A model generated the notes under the pieces. The model was not told the DNA's origin and searched no databases. It saw only the letters and a program-made list of their open reading frames with translations. A stretch of 64,000 nucleotides of DNA from Bacteroidales bacterium (GTDB taxonomy: Bacteria > Bacteroidota > Bacteroidia > Bacteroidales > P3), in contig JAIKVZ010000038.1 in assembly GCA_024685285.1 (NCBI GenBank), positions 1 through 64,000 on the forward strand, in the 5' to 3' direction. The translations under genes were made by a program, and so were the position numbers. Numbering within the stretch: the stretch's first letter is position 1; every line of letters starts with the position of its first letter. Below, piece after piece: positions 46,508 to 58,088 of the stretch.

Positions 46508-48313
46508 GTGACGCGCATAGGCAAAATATCATCCCAAGTCTACAAGCGGCTGCATGTGTGGCGGTTGAGGCACCTGTCGGACGAGGTGTTCCTGCTGCTG
46601 CTCAGCGTGGTCACGGGCGCTATTATGGGCTTGGCCGGCGTGGGGCTCAAAACGGCGGTGCTCGAGGTGAACAGGCTGCTGCTGCGCTTTGGCTATCCCA
46701 CTCCGCTGGGCGGTAATGTGCTGACGCTGATTTACCCGTTGGTGGGTGTGCTGCTCACGGTGCTATTTGTGCGCTACGTGGTGCGGGGCTCAATAGGTCA
46801 CGGCATACCGTCGGTGTTGTTTGCCATTTCGCGCCGCAAGGGCGAGCTTCCGCCCAAGAATATGTACTCCTCGTTTGTGGCCTCGACACTCACTGTGGCT
46901 TTTGGAGGCAGTGTGGGTTTGGAGGCTCCAATTGTCTCCACCGGCAGTGCCGTGGGCTCCAACCTGGGACGTTGGTGTCGCTTGCAGCCCAAGCACGTCA
47001 AGTTGCTGTTGGGTTGCGGTGCCGCCGGTGCCATTGCCGGCATTTTCAAGGCTCCCATTGCCGGCATCCTGTTTGTGGTCGAGGTGTTGATGTTCGACCT
47101 CACCATGACTACCGCCATACCGCTGCTTCTCTCGGCCCTCTCGGCTTCAACGGTGGCCTACTTCCTCATGGGGCAGGGGGTGCAGTTCGAGTTCAGCGTC
47201 CATACCGACTTTGCTCTCAGCCAGATACCTTTCTATATAATCCTCGGCCTTTTCTGCGGCCTCTCGTCGCTCTACTTCCTGCGTGTCACCGACAGGGTCG
47301 AGGCTTGGTTTGCCGCCCGTAGCAACCCGTGGTGGCGTATGCTTATCGGCGGTTTGGCCATGGGTGTCATGGTGTTCCTTTTTCCGCCGCTGTTCGGTGA
47401 GGGCTACGGTATGCTCACACAACTGTTAGGCGGCGATTCGGCCAGTCTGTTCGACAACAGTCTGTTCCAACCCCTCTCGGTTCATCCCTGGTCGGTGCCT
47501 GCCATGCTGGCTGCTCTCATCCTCTTCAAGGGGGTGGCCACCTCGACCACTATTGGCTGCGGTGGCGTGGGTGGTACTTTCGGCCCCTCGTTGGTCATGG
47601 GCGGCTTGAGCGGCTATTTCGTGGCGGCTACGCTCAACCTCTTGGGTTTGCCGATGCAGGATGCCGCCAATTTCGCCCTCGTTGGCATGGCCGCCGTCAT
47701 GACCGGCGTCATGCACGCTCCATTTATGGCCACCTTCCTCATTGCCGAAATCACTGGCGGCTACTCGCTTTTGGTGCCGCTGCTCATAGCCTCGGCTGTC
47801 ACCTACCTCTGCGTCAATCCTTTCGAGCGCCATTCAATATATGCCCGCAAATTGGCTGATAACGGTGACCTTATGACCCACGACAAAGACCAGTCGGCAT
47901 GGCAACTGCTTGATATGTCGAGCCTTATCGAGGTCAATTTCGTCTCTGTCAAGCAGGGCGACCATTTGCGCCAGCTTGTTGAGGCCATACAGGAGTCGCA
48001 GCGCAACCTCTTCCCGGTACTTACTGATAACGGAAAATTCCTCGGAGTTATTGTGCTCGATGACGTAAAAAAAATCATTTTCCGACCTGAATTGTACGAT
48101 ATCGTTGGCGTTGAGGAACTTATGCATCCGCTGCAGGAGGGCGATGTGATACGCACCACCGATTCGCTGGCTGCCGTTGTCGGCAAATTCAAGGTAGGCG
48201 ACCGTTACAACCTTGTGGTGCTCGACGCCGACGACAGATACGTAGGTTTCCTTTCACGCGCCAACACTTTCAGTGCCTACCGCCGCTTCATCAGCGATAC
48301 CAGCGACGAGTGA
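46508..48313 (+). CDS. ClC-type chloride channel with CBS domains (GTG start proposed)
   Basis: GSVGLEAPIVSTGSAVGSNLGR; GCGAAGAIAGIFKAPIAGILFVVEVL; C-terminal CBS pair. GTG at 46508 in frame, 26 nt after the -7 box. Confidence 0.9.
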   Translation: MTRIGKISSQVYKRLHVWRLRHLSDEVFLLLLSVVTGAIMGLAGVGLKTAVLEVNRLLLRFGYPTPLGGNVLTLIYPLVGVLLTVLFVRYVVRGSIGHGIPSVLFAISRRKGELPPKNMYSSFVASTLTVAFGGSVGLEAPIVSTGSAVGSNLGRWCRLQPKHVKLLLGCGAAGAIAGIFKAPIAGILFVVEVLMFDLTMTTAIPLLLSALSASTVAYFLMGQGVQFEFSVHTDFALSQIPFYIILGLFCGLSSLYFLRVTDRVEAWFAARSNPWWRMLIGGLAMGVMVFLFPPLFGEGYGMLTQLLGGDSASLFDNSLFQPLSVHPWSVPAMLAALILFKGVATSTTIGCGGVGGTFGPSLVMGGLSGYFVAATLNLLGLPMQDAANFALVGMAAVMTGVMHAPFMATFLIAEITGGYSLLVPLLIASAVTYLCVNPFERHSIYARKLADNGDLMTHDKDQSAWQLLDMSSLIEVNFVSVKQGDHLRQLVEAIQESQRNLFPVLTDNGKFLGVIVLDDVKKIIFRPELYDIVGVEELMHPLQEGDVIRTTDSLAAVVGKFKVGDRYNLVVLDADDRYVGFLSRANTFSAYRRFISDTSDE

Positions 48314-48332
48314 GGATACAGAATGTTATGAA

Positions 48333-50351
48333 TTATTTACCAAATACGCGGCAAGCGCCGATATAGCGTTTGGCGTAGTAGGGCTCTGACGAGTGTGAGA
48401 TGATGACGCCGTTGGTGGTCGAGGCGTGAATAAAGCGGAACTGGCCCGAAGCGGTGTCGGCCTCGGTGACTATGCCTGTGTGGCCTACAGCCTTGGTGTT
48501 GTGGCGTCCGCCAAAAAATACTAAGTCGCCTGTTGTCAACTCTTTGCGGTTATTGATGCGTTTGCCTACGTGGTATTGTCCATTGCTGTACGAAGGCAGT
48601 TCGTGTCCAAACTTGAGATAGAGAAAACGGGCGTATCCGGCGCAGTCGAATGCTTTTGGTCCTTTGCCGCCGTAGCGGTAGGGAGTGCCGAGGTATTTGC
48701 GGCCTTCGGCAACGAGCATGATGCCGGAATCGGCGGCAATGCTTGTATGTGCGTAGGGAAATAGTTCGGATGTCGGGGTGCTAATGTTTGCAGGGATATC
48801 GATGTGCCAGGCCGGAGCCGGATTTAGGTTCTCCTGAGCTGCGAGTGGTTTGGCCGCTACTATGCAGAGCAATGCCAGTGCAGCCACTGCCGTTTTGGAT
48901 GACGTAGTTTTATGGGCCGTGGTGTCTTCAATCTTCTCGGAGTTGAGGTCCAGAGCCACCACCACGGCGGTAAAGGCCCAGAATGGAACCGATAGCTTGT
49001 CGGTATCGAGGAAGTTGTTGAAGACTCCATGCACATAGTATGTGAGCAGGCTCAGTGTAAAAGCCAGTGCCATATTGGCGGTGCTGCGGTCGCGAGCGGT
49101 GCGATATACGCGCACGCCGGTTGAGAAAGTTGTCATAAATAGGGCAACAACAATCAGCACACCCGGCACCCCTTGCTCTGTGAGGGGGCCGATGTATTCG
49201 CTGTGGGCGTTACCGAGATCGCCGGCGTTGGTACTTATGGTCGAGAGTTGGTATGAACGTTGGTAGGAGGCATAAAGGAACTGATAGGTTCCAGGTCCGC
49301 AGCCGAATACGGGCTTCTCGCGCCACATTCGCAAAGCCGATGCCCAACGGTTGAGGCGCTCAAGGTTGCTGGCGTCGGTAGAGATGTTCGATATTGACTT
49401 AACTTGTCCAGCCAAATCGTATGACGAATCTTGCTTGTTTTTCCCAAGGCGGTAGAGAACGTCGCTTTGGTATGCGAAAAACAATCCCACAGCCATGCCG
49501 AAGATAAGCATCATCCACTTGACCTTCATGCCCATCTTGATTGCAATGTATACCGCAATGGCGGCCAGCACGCTAATCCATGCTGCGCGGCAATAGCTGA
49601 AGAATAGTCCCATCACTAACAATCCAAACAGGGCAAACGTGAGTACCCTAAGCCACCCCTTGGAGTTGCGACTGAATATAAAGTAGAATGCTGCTGGCAG
49701 GAACAGCGCTAAAGCGCAGCCGTAGGCTGTGTGGTCATTGTAAAACGGCTGCATGACGTGGTGCAGGGTTTGCAAGTCGCTGAAATTGCCAAGGGTCTTG
49801 GCGGTGGCAATGAGTACCACCGTAATGAGGCCAATCCCGTAGGCCCAAAAGAATTGGCGCACACGCACCTGATTGCTGAAAATAATGGCTGCGGCGAAAA
49901 AAAACGGCACCACGAACCACACTCGGGCAATGGTGTATTTGAACGACACCCACGGCAGGGTTGATGTGCACGAAGTTACTGTCATCCATGCCAGCATTGC
50001 CAGTAGCAGAAGAGTTACGGGATGGCGTAGCAACCGACGGTCGAAACTTCGGCTCACCAGTACACGGAACAAGAATATGCCGGTGAAGAGTATCATCAGC
50101 GGCTCCACTGGCATAGAGAGCTGCATTTTTGGCATAAGGGTCATGTTGACGGCGAGAGGTGTCAACATAGCCATAACCATAAGACCGGTTTCAAGCCTCA
50201 GTACGAAGAGCAGGACCGCCAGTCCGCCTAACGGCAGAAGGAGCAGGTAGTAGTAATCTTTTGACAGTGCCACTGTGTTGGCCACCACAAATAGCAGGGT
50301 CACAGCAAGGGCAATAAGCAGACCTTTATATTTATGTATAAAAGCCTTCAA
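48333..50351 (-). CDS. Fusion: O-antigen ligase/polymerase-like membrane protein + NlpC/P60 peptidase domain
   Basis: N-terminal multi-TM with FGCGPGTYQFLY...NAHSEYIGPLTEQGVPGVLIVV; C-term YLGTPYRYGGKGPKAFDCAGYARFLYLKFGHELPSYS...GDLVFFGG...VGHTGIV. Confidence 0.87.
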   Translation of the reverse strand: MKAFIHKYKGLLIALAVTLLFVVANTVALSKDYYYLLLLPLGGLAVLLFVLRLETGLMVMAMLTPLAVNMTLMPKMQLSMPVEPLMILFTGIFLFRVLVSRSFDRRLLRHPVTLLLLAMLAWMTVTSCTSTLPWVSFKYTIARVWFVVPFFFAAAIIFSNQVRVRQFFWAYGIGLITVVLIATAKTLGNFSDLQTLHHVMQPFYNDHTAYGCALALFLPAAFYFIFSRNSKGWLRVLTFALFGLLVMGLFFSYCRAAWISVLAAIAVYIAIKMGMKVKWMMLIFGMAVGLFFAYQSDVLYRLGKNKQDSSYDLAGQVKSISNISTDASNLERLNRWASALRMWREKPVFGCGPGTYQFLYASYQRSYQLSTISTNAGDLGNAHSEYIGPLTEQGVPGVLIVVALFMTTFSTGVRVYRTARDRSTANMALAFTLSLLTYYVHGVFNNFLDTDKLSVPFWAFTAVVVALDLNSEKIEDTTAHKTTSSKTAVAALALLCIVAAKPLAAQENLNPAPAWHIDIPANISTPTSELFPYAHTSIAADSGIMLVAEGRKYLGTPYRYGGKGPKAFDCAGYARFLYLKFGHELPSYSNGQYHVGKRINNRKELTTGDLVFFGGRHNTKAVGHTGIVTEADTASGQFRFIHASTTNGVIISHSSEPYYAKRYIGACRVFGK

Positions 50352-50354
50352 AGT

Positions 50355-51203
50355 CTACTCTTCCTCTTTTTTTGCAAACAGGAGCAGGCCAAAGATGCAC
50401 ATTACCACAGCACCGAGGGAACCCAAGACAATAATCAGCAGACGTTTGGGATATGCCTTTTTGTCGGCAGGGACGGCTTGGTCTACAGAGTATTTGTAGC
50501 TCACCTCCTCGTCTTTGTCCACAGCGGTTTGGGCGGCACGGGTGTCGAGGTCGGCTAGTTGCTCGCATTCGGCGGCGATGAGGCGCTCTTTCCACTGGCT
50601 GTTGGGAAGGTTGGCCAGCGAGTCAAGACGGGTCTGCATATTGCAGCACACTTTTTGCATCACGTCGGCGGCGTTCTCGGCACGGTCGTGGTGGATGCGG
50701 TGGCACAGGGTGTCGTAGTTGGCGGCCATATAGTTGGCTATGTCGGCTGCCCACTGCGGGTCGACATCGAGCACCGAAATTTCAACACCGAGAAATTCGG
50801 TGCGTTTGACGGTTATGTTGCTGCGATAGTTTTTGCTGGTCTTGAAGAGCTTGTGCGGGTCGTCGGCGCTTATGCCGTAGTGCTCGCGCAGGTTGAATCT
50901 TTCGCACACGTCGCGTTCCATGGAGGCCGACGAAAGTATTTGTATGGCGTATTCGCAGTCGCGTTCAATACCGTAATCCATAAAGTCGAGGCTATAGTGG
51001 TAGTCCATTATGGCTTTCGAGAGGCGGTTTGAGTTGGTGGGGAATATTACGGCGGTGGATTTGTAGCGTGGTTTGATGATGAAAGCGGCCGCCACAGAGG
51101 CAACCAAAGCTACCGCAAAGACCCATAGCAGCACCTTCCACCAACGGCGGAAAAAGCGCATGGTGGCTTGATGGTCGAAGTTGTTTCCGATGTTTTGTTC
51201 CAT
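50355..51203 (-). CDS. Wzz-like polysaccharide chain-length determinant
   Basis: Two terminal TMs flanking a coiled region; RWWKVLLWVFAVALVASVAAAFIIKPRYKSTAVIFP. Confidence 0.82.
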   Translation of the reverse strand: MEQNIGNNFDHQATMRFFRRWWKVLLWVFAVALVASVAAAFIIKPRYKSTAVIFPTNSNRLSKAIMDYHYSLDFMDYGIERDCEYAIQILSSASMERDVCERFNLREHYGISADDPHKLFKTSKNYRSNITVKRTEFLGVEISVLDVDPQWAADIANYMAANYDTLCHRIHHDRAENAADVMQKVCCNMQTRLDSLANLPNSQWKERLIAAECEQLADLDTRAAQTAVDKDEEVSYKYSVDQAVPADKKAYPKRLLIIVLGSLGAVVMCIFGLLLFAKKEEE

Positions 51204-51216
51204 TGTTTTGTTTTAA

Positions 51217-52935
<1,719 letters not shown>

Positions 52936-52944
52936 TATCAGGCT

Positions 52945-53610
52945 ATGAAGAAGATTGGCATTATAATAGCTATGGAGGTTGAGTACCGCCAGATGTACGC
53001 CGCCCTCGGCGGACACAGCGAGGGTATGATGGGCGACAACTATGTGGTGCTTAGCCAGTGCGGAATAGGCAAGGTCAATGCCGCCATAGGCACCATGCGC
53101 ATGATTGAGCAGCATTCGCCTGACTATATTTTAAGCACCGGTTTGGCCGGCGGCATAGACGACAGTATGCAGGTGATGGACGTGCTGGCGGCATCGCAAT
53201 GCGTCTACCACGATGTCGACTGCGGCACCGGCCTCGGCTGCGAGCGCGGCCAGATACAGGGCTTACCGGCCCGTTTTGACGCCGACAGCCGGTTGCTTGC
53301 CCACGCCATGGAGGTCACTCAACAACCAACTCCACGCACAGGCCTCATCTGCACAGGCGACCAGTTCATAACCGACCGCGTTGCGCTGAGCCGTATCAAG
53401 TCCGCTTTTCCCGACGGCTTGGCTTGCGACATGGAGTCGGCGGCCATAGCACAAACCTGCTACCTGCTGAAGGTTCCATTCATGAGCCTGCGAATCATAA
53501 GCGATACCCCTGGCAATACCGACAACCATCAGCAGCAGTGGGAGTCGTTTCTGGCCTCGATGTGCGACCGTTCGTTCCATTTCGTGAAGAATTATTTGGA
53601 AACGCTTTAA
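52945..53610 (+). CDS. mtnN: 5'-methylthioadenosine/S-adenosylhomocysteine nucleosidase
   Basis: IGIIIAMEVEYRQMY; LSQCGIGKVNAAIGTMRMIEQ; DGLACDMESAAIAQTCYLLKVPFMSLRIISDTPG. Confidence 0.93.
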   Translation: MKKIGIIIAMEVEYRQMYAALGGHSEGMMGDNYVVLSQCGIGKVNAAIGTMRMIEQHSPDYILSTGLAGGIDDSMQVMDVLAASQCVYHDVDCGTGLGCERGQIQGLPARFDADSRLLAHAMEVTQQPTPRTGLICTGDQFITDRVALSRIKSAFPDGLACDMESAAIAQTCYLLKVPFMSLRIISDTPGNTDNHQQQWESFLASMCDRSFHFVKNYLETL

Positions 53611-53616
53611 ACGCAT

Positions 53617-54111
53617 ATGGAAGTAATACAGAGTTTCACCATCGACCATACCCACCTAAAGCCGGGCATCTATGTGTCGCGTGTGGACAAAGGCTTCACC
53701 ACCTTCGACCTTCGCATCACCGAGCCCAACCGTGAGCCCGCCGTGGCCCCATCGGCCATGCACAGCCTCGAGCATCTCATGGCTACCTGGTTCCGCAACT
53801 CGTCCGAAAAGGACAACGTAGTGTATGTGGGCCCCATGGGCTGCCTGACGGGAATGTATGTCATCATGACGGGCAGCTACAGTGTCGACGATATGCGCAA
53901 GCTCACAATTGAATGCCTCGAGTGGATTCTGACACAGACCGAAGTGCCGGCCACCACGCCCGAGACCTGCGGCAACTGTCTCCTCCACGACCTACCCATG
54001 TGCCAATGGGAGAGCCGCCGCTACCTCGACCGCCTCAAAAACGACTTTCACTGCGAGTACACCAAGCTACAGGTGACGCTTGCCGACGGCAAAGTCTTCG
54101 CCGATGCTTAA
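53617..54111 (+). CDS. luxS: S-ribosylhomocysteine lyase
   Basis: SFTIDHTHLKPGIYVSR; MHSLEHLMATWFRN; GPMGCLTGMYVI; PETCGNCLLHDL. Confidence 0.96.
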   Translation: MEVIQSFTIDHTHLKPGIYVSRVDKGFTTFDLRITEPNREPAVAPSAMHSLEHLMATWFRNSSEKDNVVYVGPMGCLTGMYVIMTGSYSVDDMRKLTIECLEWILTQTEVPATTPETCGNCLLHDLPMCQWESRRYLDRLKNDFHCEYTKLQVTLADGKVFADA

Positions 54112-54204
54112 GATGATCAGGTATACTCCCTGTAAACCAATACTATAGACCTTGTGAGGTCGCCCTCTGTTCGGCTTTTGTTCGGAGGCCGTGCATACGT
54201 CCCC

Positions 54205-54248
54205 GACCTTGACCCGATGTCAACCCGACCTTAACCCGAACCTAACCC
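54205..54248 (-). repeat. 11-nt-period dispersed element, copy 5
   Basis: Minus: GGGTTAGGTTC|GGGTTAAGGTC|GGGTTGACATC|GGGTCAAGGTC. Confidence 0.9.
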
Positions 54249-54303
54249 ATCTAACCCACTGGTTTCCAGTAAGTTTGGTGTATTTTGGTTAAAATACTGA
54301 AAC

Positions 54304-56370
54304 TCACCGCTTTAGCGGTTTCCCATAGCTTTGGTAAATATCGTTGAGCGAGCGGGCGGTGACGGTGACCCCCTGTAACGTTTCGTCGGGGTTGTAGGGG
54401 GTGAAGACGGCTACCTTCACGGCGCCGGTGTCGAGGTCGAAATAGTTGCAGTCGAAGTAGCCGTCGACGTGCGGCTCGGTCTGCAACATCACGTCGCGCA
54501 GCGGCGCCTGGCCGGAACTCACCTCTGCCACCAAGCGGCCACGACGGTCTATGTACTGCTTAACGTGGCACTGCGAGGGCTGCAACTCTAGGTCGACTGG
54601 GCGTGTTCTGTAGTAGCTCGCCCAGACATCGAGGTCTGCCTTGTCGGCAAAGAGGTCGCATGCGCGGTAGTAGAGGGCTTTGCGATTGCCGTAGTAGTCT
54701 ATGGCGCTCCACGAGGCCACGGGCCAGCAGTCGTTGAGTTGCCAGAACAGGGTGCCGGCGCAGCGGCCGCCGTCGCGGCCCTGCAGGTGGCACAGTATGC
54801 CGTAGCCCACGCCCCAGGCCTGCAGAAGCTGGCTCAGGTAGCAGTAGTCGGCGAGGCTCACGGTGCGGCTGTCGAGTCCATAGTAGAGGCGCATGGCGCT
54901 GTCGATGATGGCCACGCCGCGCGAGTGTTTCTGGTGGCTGTCGAGGGTTGGCGAGCCCATGTGTAGCTCATCTGCGGGGGCTATGCGCTGCAGTGTGCTG
55001 TAGTCGGGGTAGCTCTGGAATCCGTACTCGCTCATAAAGCGGCCAGTCTTGGCACGGTAGGCCTCGAAAGGCTCATCGCCCCACCACACGCCCCAGTAGT
55101 GGCTGTCGCCGTGGGTGGTGCACTCGGGGTGTCCCCAGCCGTAGAGCGGCGAGGTGGATATGTATGGGCGGTGCAGGGGGTCGCATTCGGCCACAGCCCG
55201 GGCCAGAATGCTATTGGCGCCGTAGTTGCTATATTGATTGTAGCCGAATATGGTGTCCAAGGCTTTCTCTATGCGGTTGCGTTGTTCCTGGCTCCATTTG
55301 TACTGGCTTTGCCAGCCCCAGTCTTCCCAGCCGTTCTTAATCTCGTTGTTGCCGCACCACAGTACCACGCAGGGATGTCTGCCAATGCGGGCCACTTGCT
55401 GGCGAGCTTCCTCACGAATGCTGGCAAGCATTTCGGGCGAGTCGGGGTAGGGGGTGCCGGCAAACATAAAATCCTGCCACACCATTATCCCGAGCGAGTC
55501 GCAAAGGTAGTAGAAGTAGTCGTGTTCGTAAATACCGCCACCCCACACGCGCAGCATATTCATGCCGGCCTCCTTGGCAGCGGTGAGCAGTTGGCGGTAG
55601 CGTTCTTTCTGGGCCTTGTCGAGCGCTGGAAACGAATGCGCCGGAATCCAGTTGGCTCCCTTTATGAAGATGGGCTCGCCGTCTTTGTAGAAGGCAAAAC
55701 TTTGCCCGATGGCGTCTTTCTCCTGGCGCAGTTCGATGCCTATGGATTTTATAGAATCTATAGAGTTTATAGAGGTGGGGTGGTTGGTAACGTATACCTT
55801 TTTCCAGATGCCGCAGGTTGTTAGCTTGGGTCCCCAGTCCCAGCCTTGCTGGTATGGAGCAATGCGTGTAAAGGCGCGGCGCTCGGGCAGGGGTATGCCG
55901 TATTCGGCCTCGAGTACCGAGTCGTAGAGCGGATAGAACTGCACCATGATGTCGTTGCAGAAACTTGGCAAAGGAAAGCGGTAGCCAACGAACATATTGT
56001 CGGCAGAATAGATTGCGGTTTGTGACGGGTTCTCTATGTCGTCGTATAACACTATGTCGGCTCTGCCGGCAAGGCCTTCGAACACCACCCACAGGCTGTC
56101 GCCCTTAGGCAGGCGGTGGCGTTGGAGGTGCGTGGAGTAGGTCCATTTGCAATGCGATACCCACTGCACCGAGTCCTCGTTGGTGCCGTAGTAAGGGTCG
56201 TCTATCAGGCCGTTGGCAATCAGGTCGGTGTGAATGAAGCTTTGCACATCGGCCTTGTAGAGAGTACCACCATAATCAAACTGCCAGTGTGACAGCTCAA
56301 CGGTGTCGGGTCGGTTGATGCAAGCTGCCAGAAGCGTGCAGCCGATTAGGGCAATGGCTATGCGTTTCAT
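54304..56370 (-). CDS. GH2 beta-mannosidase-like glycoside hydrolase (apparent internal domain loss)
   Basis: GWDWGPKLTTCGIWKKVYV; IFIKGANWIPAHSFP; WCGNNEIKNGWEDWGW (acid/base); FMSEYGFQSYP (nucleophile). Confidence 0.88.
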   Translation of the reverse strand: MKRIAIALIGCTLLAACINRPDTVELSHWQFDYGGTLYKADVQSFIHTDLIANGLIDDPYYGTNEDSVQWVSHCKWTYSTHLQRHRLPKGDSLWVVFEGLAGRADIVLYDDIENPSQTAIYSADNMFVGYRFPLPSFCNDIMVQFYPLYDSVLEAEYGIPLPERRAFTRIAPYQQGWDWGPKLTTCGIWKKVYVTNHPTSINSIDSIKSIGIELRQEKDAIGQSFAFYKDGEPIFIKGANWIPAHSFPALDKAQKERYRQLLTAAKEAGMNMLRVWGGGIYEHDYFYYLCDSLGIMVWQDFMFAGTPYPDSPEMLASIREEARQQVARIGRHPCVVLWCGNNEIKNGWEDWGWQSQYKWSQEQRNRIEKALDTIFGYNQYSNYGANSILARAVAECDPLHRPYISTSPLYGWGHPECTTHGDSHYWGVWWGDEPFEAYRAKTGRFMSEYGFQSYPDYSTLQRIAPADELHMGSPTLDSHQKHSRGVAIIDSAMRLYYGLDSRTVSLADYCYLSQLLQAWGVGYGILCHLQGRDGGRCAGTLFWQLNDCWPVASWSAIDYYGNRKALYYRACDLFADKADLDVWASYYRTRPVDLELQPSQCHVKQYIDRRGRLVAEVSSGQAPLRDVMLQTEPHVDGYFDCNYFDLDTGAVKVAVFTPYNPDETLQGVTVTARSLNDIYQSYGKPLKR
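55741..55776 (+). repeat. 9-nt-period TATAGAATC repeat, in frame inside the GH2 gene
   Basis: TATGGATTT|TATAGAATC|TATAGAGTT|TATAGAGGT; encodes ...TSINSIDSIKSIG on minus. Confidence 0.85.
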
Positions 56371-56382
56371 GCTGTTTGCCGT

Positions 56383-57003
56383 TTAAAATGGTAGGTAAAT
56401 AACCTTCTTGGTTTCGAAGAACTCTTCTGCAAAGAACTGGCTGATGTCCCAGGTGCGTACTTTACGGGCAAAGGGTTTCAGCTCGTTTGTCAGGTCGCCG
56501 CCCTTGAGGTAGAGCAGGCCATTGCGTAGTTTGTGATAATTGATGGGTGAAATTTTGTCTTTAACCCATGGCACAAATTCATCGAGCCGTGCCACAGCGC
56601 GTGAGACAATGAAGTCGTATTCGCCGTCAACCTGTTCGGCTCGGGTGTGGCTGGCGCGCACATTGGTGAGTTGTAGCTGTTCGGCCACGTCGGTCACTAC
56701 CTTGATTTTCTTGCCAATAGAATCAACAAGGTGGAATCGTGCGTTGGGGAACATGATGGCCAGCGGAATGCCTGGGAAGCCGCCGCCGGTGCCCACGTCG
56801 AGCACCTCGGCCATGGGTTTGAAATCCATCACCTTAGCTATTGCCAAACTGTGCAGGACATGGTGCAGATAGAAATTGTCCATGTCTTTGCGTGAGATTA
56901 CGTTTATTTTGGCGTTCCAGTCTTCATACAAGGGCAAAAGAGCGGCAAATTGTTCTTTCTGCCGCTCTGTCATATCGGGGAAATATTTTACTATCGTATC
57001 CAT
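56383..57003 (-). CDS. rsmG: 16S rRNA (guanine527-N7)-methyltransferase
   Basis: WNAKINVISRKDMDNFYLHHVLHSLAIAK; VLDVGTGGGFPGIPLAIMFP. Confidence 0.95.
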   Translation of the reverse strand: MDTIVKYFPDMTERQKEQFAALLPLYEDWNAKINVISRKDMDNFYLHHVLHSLAIAKVMDFKPMAEVLDVGTGGGFPGIPLAIMFPNARFHLVDSIGKKIKVVTDVAEQLQLTNVRASHTRAEQVDGEYDFIVSRAVARLDEFVPWVKDKISPINYHKLRNGLLYLKGGDLTNELKPFARKVRTWDISQFFAEEFFETKKVIYLPF

Positions 57004-57863
57004 TACAGGTATGACAGCAGATGCTTGCTCTTTGAACTGTTTTTGAGACGTTTGATGCCTTTCTCTTTTATTTGGCGCACGCGCTCGCGTGTGAGGTTGA
57101 ATTTCATAGCGATCTCGTCGAGGCTCAAGGGGTGGGGGAGTCCAATACCGAAATACATCTTGATGACCTCACGCTCATATTCAGTGAGGGTTGAGAGGCA
57201 GCGCTCAATCTCGAGCGAAAGCGACTCTTGCATAAGGTGCGAGTCGGTAGGTGGTGTGTCCTCGTTTGGCAGCACGTCCACAAAGTTCACATCCTCGTCG
57301 GCCACAAGAGGGGCATCGATAGATATGTGACGACCTGAGATGCCGAGGATGGACTTGATTTTGTCCTCAGGGATATCAAGCATTTCCGAGAGCTCCTCTT
57401 CCGATGGGGGGCGCTCCAGTTGTTGCTCGAGTTTAGAGATTTCTTTTTTAAGCTTGTTGAGGGCTCCGAGCTGGTTGGAGGGCAGGCGCACAATGCGCGA
57501 GTTTTCGGCAATAGCCTGCAATATGCTCTGGCGTATCCACCACACGGCGTATGAAATAAACTTGAAGCCGCGGGTTTCATCAAAACGCTTGGCGGCCTTG
57601 ATGAGACCCACATTGCCTTCGTTGATGAGGTCGGGCAGGCTCAAACCTTGGTTCTGATACTGCTTTGCTACCGAAACAACAAATCGCAGGTTTGCCTTGG
57701 TAAGGCGGTCGAGGGCGGCCTGGTCGCCTTGTTTTATGCGCTGGGCCAGCTGCACCTCTTCGTCTGGCGAGAGCAGTTCCTCGCTGCAGATGTCCTGCAA
57801 ATACTTGTCGAGCGATTTGATGTCGCGATTGGTGATTGAATGAGTAATCTTCAGTTGACGCAT
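57003..57863 (-). CDS. rpoD: Primary-type RNA polymerase sigma factor
   Basis: [69 protein letters not shown]. Confidence 0.95.
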   Translation of the reverse strand: MRQLKITHSITNRDIKSLDKYLQDICSEELLSPDEEVQLAQRIKQGDQAALDRLTKANLRFVVSVAKQYQNQGLSLPDLINEGNVGLIKAAKRFDETRGFKFISYAVWWIRQSILQAIAENSRIVRLPSNQLGALNKLKKEISKLEQQLERPPSEEELSEMLDIPEDKIKSILGISGRHISIDAPLVADEDVNFVDVLPNEDTPPTDSHLMQESLSLEIERCLSTLTEYEREVIKMYFGIGLPHPLSLDEIAMKFNLTRERVRQIKEKGIKRLKNSSKSKHLLSYL

Positions 57864-58054
57864 CTCGGATGTACAATATATCTAATATGACAATAACGCA
57901 AAAAAACAAAAAAAGTTTCATGAGGGGTAAAAAAAAATGTATTTTTTTTCATCAACAGGCATTATTGGGTAACTTTTTTGATATTTAACGGCCTACTAAT
58001 CAGTATGTAATATCGTAAAAACAACTTTCCTGTTCCCATGTTGAAAAAAAAATG

Positions 58055-58062
58055 TAAATTTG
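58055..58062 (+). promoter_or_regulatory. Bacteroidota -7 box (taaatttg) upstream of ffh
   Basis: 27 nt before the ATG at 58089; inside the track's 58038 ORF. Confidence 0.6.
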
Positions 58063-58088
58063 CACTCTGTTTATCAATACCGTCGAGA

